The notes beneath the pieces were generated by a model. It was not told where the DNA came from. It saw only the letters and a list, made by a program, of their open reading frames with translations, and did no database searches. The translations under genes were made by a program, and so were the position numbers. A stretch of DNA of 5,799 nucleotides from Desulfobacterales bacterium (GTDB lineage Bacteria > Desulfobacterota > Desulfobacteria > Desulfobacterales > JAUCGF01): assembly GCA_029940345.1 (NCBI GenBank), contig JAOZRC010000293.1, forward strand, positions 1 to 5,799, given 5' to 3'. Position 1 is the first letter of the stretch. Each line of letters opens with the position of its first letter. Positions 1 to 3,690 of this stretch are shown one piece after another.

Positions 1-342
1 AACGGTGAGGGGTCAACCATTTCCGTGCCGGAAATGAATCTGAAACAGGCTGCTACCGATATACCGGATAGCGGAAGTTATAATTTTGACAGCCAAGCGG
101 TGGGAAGCGATACAGATGTGATTTTCACGATTGAAAACACCGGAACCGCCGATTTGACGCTGACGACGCCGCTCACCATCGAAGGCGTCGATGCCAATCA
201 GTTCAATATTCAGGCTGATCCCGCATCGACAGTACAACCGGGTGAAACGACCACTTTCACGGTGCGCTTCAGTCCCACTTCCGGCGATGCTAAAACTGCT
301 ATGATCAGTATTTCAAACAACGACAGTATTGGCCACTTATAA
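1..342 (+). CDS. Choice-of-anchor D repeat protein, 3' end (5' partial, frameshifted)
   Basis: The frame is open from base 1 to the TAA at 340-342, so the gene starts outside the window; the internal GTG at 25 is not a credible start. The protein shows a nearly complete choice-of-anchor D (ASPM/SPD-2/Hydin-like, Ig-type beta sandwich) repeat. Hallmarks are a PEMNL entry strand, then FTIENTGTADLTL, the DANQF turn, QPGETTTFTVRFSP and ISISNND. The first residues (NGEG) look like the end of a preceding repeat, so the protein probably has tandem copies. Such proteins are secreted or surface-attached, often with a C-terminal sorting signal. Here translation stops at NNDSIGHL, just before the domain's last strand, which appears one frame over (see 329-475). 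No sorting or anchor signal is visible. Family assignment is confident from the motif pattern; substrate and adhesion role are unknown. Confidence 0.8.
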   Translation, partial: NGEGSTISVPEMNLKQAATDIPDSGSYNFDSQAVGSDTDVIFTIENTGTADLTLTTPLTIEGVDANQFNIQADPASTVQPGETTTFTVRFSPTSGDAKTAMISISNNDSIGHL

Positions 343-475
343 GGTAAATGGTGCTACCGTATCAGAAATAATACAACCCTTGGAAAAGGAATATATTAAG
401 ATTTGTATACATACAGTCGGTTGGTGGACAGGGCATTATACAAAAATGGATTATATAGAAATAGATATGAAATAG
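329..475 (+). pseudogene. Frameshifted continuation of the choice-of-anchor D gene
   Basis: In the frame with codons at 329, 332 and so on, the sequence reads LATYKVNGATVSE. This is the expected final beta strand (TYxVNG) of the choice-of-anchor repeat interrupted at 342. One extra base (or two missing) around 325-331 would restore NNDS-LATYKVNG. The frame stays open to the TAG at 473-475. After about residue SEIIQP the translation (LEKEYIKICIHTVGWW...) no longer resembles the repeat or a known sorting domain, so the true 3' end was probably replaced or has decayed. A sequencing or assembly error at this spot is the main alternative. Confidence 0.55.
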
Positions 476-782
476 CGGAGGGTGGTTGTGTATCTTCTTC
501 GGCGGTGACGAATCGCCGAAAAATTAAGGATGCCACCTTTTTCAATATTTTCCTTTTCAAGCGGAATTTGAAAAACGTCTGAATCAGAATTTGCAGATAG
601 GTAGAGTGGGCAAAATCATAATTTAATTGATATTTATTGACAAACAAGATGGCAACCCCACAAATGCTGTTAAGATAATCGGTCTTTGCCCACCACTTAC
701 GAATGATGCTGCCATAAATGAAAAATTGGTTTGAGACAATGGGGGTGTGGTTAAAGCGGTGGGCCAGATGCAGTTGCTGCAA
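396..782 (-). pseudogene. Unrecognised 128-codon ORF, probable 5'-truncated gene fragment
   Basis: This minus-strand frame is open from inside the 779-855 inverted repeat to a TAA at 396-398. I recognise no family. The first about 70 residues look composition-plausible, with aromatic and hydrophobic runs (FFIYGSIIRKWW, ILFVNKY), followed by a basic KFRLKRKILKKV segment; the last third is ragged. The only possible start is a TTG inside the repeat arm, no Shine-Dalgarno precedes it, and the same frame hits a stop about 35 bases further upstream. That pattern suggests the 5' part of an older gene was lost when the repeat element arrived, or that the ORF is chance. It does not shadow any gene on the other strand, where every frame checked is closed. 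Confidence 0.2.
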
Positions 783-855
783 TCGGGGGACATCATACCT
801 ATTTGCTGTGTATTATGGCAATTGCAAATTTAACAGGCATTATGTCCCCGATTGC
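779..855. repeat. 77-bp inverted-repeat element (REP/MITE-like, GGGGACAT arms)
   Basis: The left arm (779-800) begins GCAATCGGGGGACATCAT, and the right arm (835-855) is its near-exact reverse complement, ending ATGTCCCCGATTGC. The arms are 21-22 bp with one extra G on the left and two or three mismatches, around a 34-base AT-rich centre containing GCAATTGC. Elements with GGGGACA-type ends are familiar to me as satellites of Y1/RAYT (IS200-like) transposases in several phyla; this is from memory and not checked. No transposase lies in the window, so if mobile it was moved in trans. The right end lies 8 bases before the first in-frame ATG of a TM2 gene fragment, which suggests that it split that gene. 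No convincing target duplication was found. Confidence 0.6.
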
Positions 856-863
856 TCTTATAT

Positions 864-980
864 ATGGGTAAATGGATCACTATAATTGTCTATTTCTTAA
901 CCGGCGGCCTCTTGCTGGTTGGCATTATTTATGACTTCTGGACGTTGAATGAACAAATCCATATAACCAATATCAGCTAA
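864..980 (+). pseudogene. TM2-domain membrane protein, C-terminal half only
   Basis: The frame from ATG 864 to TAA 978-980 encodes 38 residues. It reads GKW near the start, then the hydrophobic YFLTGGLLLVGIIYDFWTL and ends NEQIHITNIS. This is the second half of a TM2 domain (PF05154): the second transmembrane helix with TGGL, then the characteristic GxIYDFWTLNEQI tail. The usual first helix and the GIHRFYLGK loop should precede it. Only YMGKW of that loop survives, and immediately upstream (779-855) is an inverted-repeat element. The 5' half is not found elsewhere in the window. TM2 proteins are small two-helix inner-membrane proteins of largely unknown function. The fragment has no Shine-Dalgarno and is probably not made. 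The family call rests on the conserved tail and is fairly firm despite the short length. Confidence 0.6.
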
Positions 981-1020
981 ATAACGGTGATTATAAAATG
1001 ACCCAAACAGAGCAGTAGTA

Positions 1021-1048
1021 GTTTACACTTTTTCCGAAATTATGTAGG
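1021..1048 (+). repeat. Diverged extra copy of the GTTTACACTTTTCCGGAACTAC motif
   Basis: This stretch starts GTTTACACTTTTTCCG, contains GAA and ends GTAGG. It is a diverged direct copy of 1196-1221, and the same motif recurs inverted at 1362-1390. Three copies within 370 bases suggest repeated insertion or duplication of one element's end rather than chance. No gene is attached. Confidence 0.4.
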
Positions 1049-1070
1049 GCAAATTGGCAACCTTCATTTG

Positions 1071-1078
1071 GCGGTTTA
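1071..1078 (+). repeat. Left target-site duplication GCGGTTTA
   Basis: GCGGTTTA stands immediately before the nested inverted-repeat element and recurs exactly immediately after it (1193-1200). This is the signature of an 8-bp staggered-cut insertion. The empty site would read GCGGTTTACACTTTTCC. Confidence 0.65.
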
Positions 1079-1192
1079 GGCTACCAACTTAATGTGGGAC
1101 AAAAATCGGGTTTCTGAAGCGATGAAAAGCTACGGGAGTTACAATGACCGAGAAACCCGATTTTTAAACTGTCCCGCCTTATGTTGGTAGCC
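1079..1192. mobile_element. 114-bp MITE-like element with terminal inverted repeats
   Basis: The element has 37-bp arms. The outer parts, 1079-1100 (GGCTACCAAC...GTGGGAC) and 1171-1192 (GTCCCGC...GTTGGTAGCC), match at 19 of 22 positions. The inner parts, AAAAATCGGGTTTCT (1101-1115) and AGAAACCCGATTTTT (1151-1165), are a perfect 15-bp inverted pair. The right arm has 5 extra bases (1166-1170), and the loop is 35 bases. It is flanked by exact 8-bp repeats (GCGGTTTA), so it is an insertion with defined ends. It encodes nothing and needs a transposase in trans; 8-bp duplications with GG-starting ends occur in families such as ISL3 and IS1595, but I cannot assign it. The perfect inner arms suggest it is younger than the element it sits in. 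Confidence 0.7.
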
Positions 1193-1200
1193 GCGGTTTA
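1193..1200 (+). repeat. Right target-site duplication GCGGTTTA
   Basis: Exact copy of 1071-1078, bordering the nested 1079-1192 element. It continues directly into CACTTTTCCGGAAC, the resumed left arm of the older inverted repeat. Confidence 0.65.
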
Positions 1201-1418
1201 CACTTTTCCGGAACTACAAGGATTTGGTTTAATAAGGATTAAGACCGTGATTAACGTTAGGTTCAGGCCATATACCAATAACAACTCAACCCTGTCATAG
1301 CAGCGCTTCAATTCAATCGAAAGATCGAAGCCGTAATTGTAAAATCCTTACTAAATTTAATCCTTGTAGTTCAGAGAGGAAAGTTTAAACCACTTTCGGT
1401 TCACAATGAAGGATGCCG

Positions 1419-1435
1419 ACAAATTGACAATTTGT
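1419..1435. promoter_or_regulatory. Operator-like palindrome over a -35 box
   Basis: ACAAATTGACAATTTGT is a perfect palindrome with 8-base arms and one central base. It covers the TTGACA hexamer at 1424-1429 of the promoter candidate, where a dimeric repressor could block RNA polymerase. No regulator gene is in the window. Part of it also falls in the right arm of the decayed inverted repeat, so it may simply be element sequence. Confidence 0.3.
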
Positions 1436-1452
1436 TCTACGCTAGCTACACT
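1424..1452 (+). promoter_or_regulatory. Sigma70-type promoter candidate
   Basis: TTGACA (1424-1429), a 17-base spacer, then TACACT (1447-1452): a perfect -35 and a 4-of-6 -10 at ideal spacing. Transcription would start near 1459 and run towards the Rpn remnant at 1542 and antisense into the 3' end of the glycine-zipper lipoprotein gene. It may have driven the lost nuclease gene. Activity is inferred from the hexamers only. Confidence 0.35.
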
Positions 1453-1541
1453 GTTTTGAAGGCCATAAGTCGAAAAAAATATGTGCGTCAGTACTGCGAA
1501 AAACTTTGTAATTTTCCCATCCGGGTTTTATAGTATGTAAT

Positions 1542-1616
1542 ATGGATAACTTACTAACCCCCAAACTTGATTTTGTATTTAAGCTGCTGTTTACCAAAGC
1601 GGAATGTAAGTTATAA
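1542..1616 (+). pseudogene. Rpn/PDDEXK_2-family transposase-nuclease, N-terminal remnant
   Basis: ATG 1542 to TAA 1614-1616 encodes 24 residues, starting MDNLLTPKLDFVFKLLFT. That is the characteristic opening of the PD-(D/E)XK nuclease family transposases (Rpn, PF12784, consensus LLSPKxDFVFKxLF). Family members are about 250-300 residues. Everything after LLFTKAE, including the catalytic D and ExK residues, is gone, replaced by CKL and a stop. No Shine-Dalgarno precedes the ATG. The remnant ends 6 bases inside the 3' end of the convergent lipoprotein gene, so the deletion or insertion that removed the rest has its edge at about 1600-1616. It is too short to be functional. The call rests on the N-terminal motif. 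Confidence 0.5.
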
Positions 1617-2261
1617 CCTCAGTTGTTGATTAATGGCCGCTAATGCGCGGGTATGGTTTTCCAATTCATCGGCGGATTGCTGTAGTTTACTGATTTCGTG
1701 GTCTAATTTGGCCGCATCAGCGGGGACATTGGCGCGTTCACGCTCCAGTACGCTTTTTTGGAGGACGATTTCATTATTGGTTTTACGGAGTTGTCCCTGG
1801 GCTTCGGCAAACCGTGCCTGCACTTCCCGGCTTTTGCGATGCAGTTCCGCTTTTCGAATTTCCTTGCGATGATACTGCGCCATCATACGGTCAGCTTCAT
1901 CATTCAAGCCTCTTACTTCGTTGATCAGCTTGGCATTGTATTGCTGCGTCTCCAAATTGACTTTTTGGGCGGAAGCGATGCAGGCATTTAAGTAATCCTC
2001 GGTATTCGCGTATTCCTCCTTTTTATTGGCCACATGATTTCCATAAGCATAACCCGCAATTCCGCCCAAGGCGGTACCCAAGAGGGCTCCTAAAGCGGCA
2101 CCTTCATCACCGTCTAAAAACTGACCGACCAACGAACCGACAAAATAACCGATAAGCGCCCCGCCTTGCGCTCCCTCCGATTCGGTCCGGCGACGATCTG
2201 CGGTTCCGGCGCATCCTGTGATAAAAACTAAAACAACAATCAAACTGATAAATTTTTTCAT
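1611..2261 (-). CDS. Glycine-zipper lipoprotein with C-terminal coiled coil
   Basis: The 216-residue protein starts at an ATG preceded by a strong AAGGAGG. Residues 1-17 are a lipoprotein signal peptide (MKKF, a hydrophobic core, lipobox ITGC with Cys17), so it should be lipidated. Ala18 rather than Asp after the Cys favours outer-membrane sorting by the enterobacterial rule, which may not apply here. Residues 30-74 form a glycine zipper (GGALIGYFVGSLVG, then GAALGALLGTALGGIAGYAYG), two closely packed helices that can insert in or lie along a membrane. Residues about 95-212 are charged, helical and heptad-like, with many Glu/Lys/Gln and no OmpA-type peptidoglycan motif. Similar proteins stabilise the envelope or form oligomers; the specific function is unknown. 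It is the last gene of the minus-strand set, 115 bp after waaA. The convergent Rpn remnant overlaps its stop by 6 bases. Confidence 0.8.
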   Translation of the reverse strand: MKKFISLIVVLVFITGCAGTADRRRTESEGAQGGALIGYFVGSLVGQFLDGDEGAALGALLGTALGGIAGYAYGNHVANKKEEYANTEDYLNACIASAQKVNLETQQYNAKLINEVRGLNDEADRMMAQYHRKEIRKAELHRKSREVQARFAEAQGQLRKTNNEIVLQKSVLERERANVPADAAKLDHEISKLQQSADELENHTRALAAINQQLRL

Positions 2262-2264
2262 CTT

Positions 2265-2272
2265 GCCTCCTT
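2265..2272 (-). promoter_or_regulatory. Strong Shine-Dalgarno of the glycine-zipper lipoprotein gene
   Basis: On the minus strand AAGGAGGC lies a few bases before ATG 2261. It is the only clear consensus ribosome site among the minus-strand genes, suggesting this lipoprotein is made at a higher level or independently of waaA. Confidence 0.7.
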
Positions 2273-2275
2273 ATT

Positions 2276-2377
2276 TGATAAAGATGAATGAACTGATAAA
2301 GATGAACATCGAACGTACAACATTCAACATCGAATGAAAAACAAATGCCCAATACCGAACATTCAACGTTCAATGTT
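2276..2377. repeat. ATTCAAC/GATGAAC short-repeat spacer between waaA and the lipoprotein gene
   Basis: The spacer is made of related short words: TGATAAAGATGAA twice (2276-2288 and 2294-2306, 18-bp period), CATCGAACG and CATCGAATG, CATTCAACATC, and an almost perfect 20-bp palindrome at 2358-2377 (AACATT-C-AACGTT-C-AATGTT, broken only by the two C residues). Such ATTCAAC/GTTGAATG tracts recur in many environmental genomes and give spurious ORFs translating as NVECS...FDV, as the 2107-2373 frame does here. That is from memory. The palindrome touches the waaA stop codon (2377-2379). Confidence 0.6.
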
Positions 2378-3690
2378 CATTTTTTCAATAGGCTTTTTAT
2401 TGCGGCGGCATGTTTAGCGGAGGCCCCCTTATTCAGTAAGACCGCTTCCAGCGCCTTTTGTCCGATAACCGCAGCCTCGTCAGGATGGGTTAGCAAGAAA
2501 ATCACTTTTTGAGCGAGTTCACGGCTATTTTTAACTTCAATGCTGCCGCCAGTTTGTTCCAATAAGGCTTTGGCGTCACTAAAATCTTCCATCGAAGGCC
2601 CATAAAGAACAGGTTTTCCCCATACAGCCGGTTCGAGAATATTTTGTCCTCCCAATGGAGCCAAACTACCGCCGCAAAAAACTGCCGAAGCGATGCTATA
2701 CGTTGCCAACAATTCACCAATGGTGTCAATAACCACAACAGGCGCATGGCGAACCTGATCAGGAGAATCAAATTCGGTTCTAAGCTGGCATTCAAACCCT
2801 TTTTCAATCACCATACGAGCGATATGTGCTGTTCTTTCCCGATGCCGGGGAGCGATGATTAAAACCGTTACCGGAACAATGCGTACGATTTCGCGGTAAG
2901 CGTCAAGTATTGCTTTTTCTTCCGGACGACGAACACTACCGGTGATGAAAACTGGCTGATTCTTATGTAAATTATAAAGCCGCCGCATTTGATTCACAAT
3001 TGATTTATCCGCTTGACCGAGCAAAAGATCGTATTTGGCATTGCCACAGACCGCTATTCGTTCAGGAGGCGCACCGAGTAGCTGAATACGCTGTCGATCT
3101 TCTTCTCCGATCATGCTAAAATGATCAATCCGTTGTAACACGCTTTGGATTAATGGGCGCATTTTTATATAACTGTGAATTGAACGCACCGAGATACGGC
3201 CATTAATCAAAGCGGTGCGCACGCCCTGTTTATGTGCTTCAATCAGTAGGTTCGGCCATATTTCAGTTTCCAAACAAGCGAGGATATCCGGTTGAAGGGC
3301 GGCTAATGTTCTGCGGACACACCCTGGGAAATCAAGCGGCGCAAAAACGTAAGTGATTTTATGTTTCCAATTATTCGTTTTAATTCGGTTGACGGCGTAG
3401 GCATGACCGTGTTCCGTTGTAACAGAGAGGATAAAGGCGGCTCCGGGTAAAATTTTACGTAACGCTTCAATGATTGCAAAGGCAACGCCGACTTCACCCA
3501 CCGAAACCGCATGAATCCATACGCGCGGCCGACCGGGAGGAATAGGTGGCATGCAACTTGAACGCACACCGAGCATTTGGCTGAAACTTTGGCGGAATCG
3601 ACCGGTCTGGCGCGAATAAAGCCAAAACAGGGGAACAAATGCGGGGAATAAAAGTGTCGTAAAAATTCGATAAGCGTTATAAGCAATCAT
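2377..3690 (-). CDS. waaA: 3-deoxy-D-manno-octulosonic acid (Kdo) transferase
   Basis: This GT30 glycosyltransferase moves Kdo from CMP-Kdo to the lipid A precursor at the cytoplasmic face of the inner membrane, the first step of LPS core synthesis. At 437 residues it matches the family (about 425). Residues 1-25 are a hydrophobic N-terminal anchor. Residues 57-67 (VWIHAVSVGEV) carry the acceptor-side motif with the likely catalytic Glu66. ETEIWPNLL is at 141-149, NGRIS at 163-167 and GNAKYD at 216-221. The donor-binding half has APRHRER (280-286), DTIGEL (322-327), then GGSLAPLGGQNILEPA (340-355) and a GPSMEDF tail. Two usual histidines are replaced: GGHN is GGQN, and the STHxGEE motif reads SVRRPEE. 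Its ATG overlaps the upstream stop as ATGA with no clear Shine-Dalgarno, so translation is probably coupled. Whether it adds one, two or more Kdo units cannot be read from sequence. Confidence 0.95.
   Translation of the reverse strand: MIAYNAYRIFTTLLFPAFVPLFWLYSRQTGRFRQSFSQMLGVRSSCMPPIPPGRPRVWIHAVSVGEVGVAFAIIEALRKILPGAAFILSVTTEHGHAYAVNRIKTNNWKHKITYVFAPLDFPGCVRRTLAALQPDILACLETEIWPNLLIEAHKQGVRTALINGRISVRSIHSYIKMRPLIQSVLQRIDHFSMIGEEDRQRIQLLGAPPERIAVCGNAKYDLLLGQADKSIVNQMRRLYNLHKNQPVFITGSVRRPEEKAILDAYREIVRIVPVTVLIIAPRHRERTAHIARMVIEKGFECQLRTEFDSPDQVRHAPVVVIDTIGELLATYSIASAVFCGGSLAPLGGQNILEPAVWGKPVLYGPSMEDFSDAKALLEQTGGSIEVKNSRELAQKVIFLLTHPDEAAVIGQKALEAVLLNKGASAKHAAAIKSLLKK

Larger units (their letters stand above)
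1045..1443. repeat. Large decayed inverted repeat (old palindromic element)
   Basis: With the nested 1079-1192 element removed, the left side (1045-1078 joined to 1201-1241) mirrors the right side (1341-1443 reversed). Matching blocks, left against right: GTAGGGCAAATTG with GTAGAACAAATTG; CCTTCATT (1061-1068) with AATGAAGG (1405-1412); GCGGTTTACACTT with GTGGTTTAAACTT; CTACAAGGATT (1214-1224) with AATCCTTGTAG (1359-1369); and AATAAGGATT with AATCCTTACT. The right side carries a short insertion between the first two blocks. The centre (about 1242-1340) has no recognisable gene on either strand. Arms of about 75-100 bp with scattered substitutions indicate an old, inactive element. Arm limits are approximate because they were aligned by eye. 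Confidence 0.5.

Noticed and set aside
25..342. GTG at 25 as the true start of the choice-of-anchor gene
   Set aside because: The frame is open to the window edge and the residues before the GTG (NGEG...) continue the repeat pattern, so the gene is 5' partial.
637..665. Promoter from TTGACA at 637-642
   Set aside because: No acceptable -10 hexamer occurs at 16-18 bases and no gene lies downstream.
1101..1165. Bidirectional rho-independent terminator (AAAAATCGGG...CCCGATTTTT)
   Set aside because: The loop is 35 bases and the stem continues outward into arms bounded by target duplications, so a mobile element explains it better.
1251..1262. Integron attC-like core (TAACGTTAGG)
   Set aside because: Only one short core is present; no partner RYYYAAC box at attC spacing and no imperfect attC hairpin were found.
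476..1610. CRISPR array, tRNA or rRNA in the gene-poor stretch
   Set aside because: No regularly spaced direct repeats, cloverleaf or conserved rRNA words were seen; the repeats present are inverted or paired.
1633..1991. Plus-strand ORFs opposite the glycine-zipper lipoprotein
   Set aside because: They are shadows of the minus-strand gene, with no ribosome site and no recognisable domain.
2107..2373. 88-residue minus-strand ORF (MNVECSVLG...) over the waaA-lipoprotein spacer
   Set aside because: It is a translation of the ATTCAAC-type repeat running out of frame into the lipoprotein gene.
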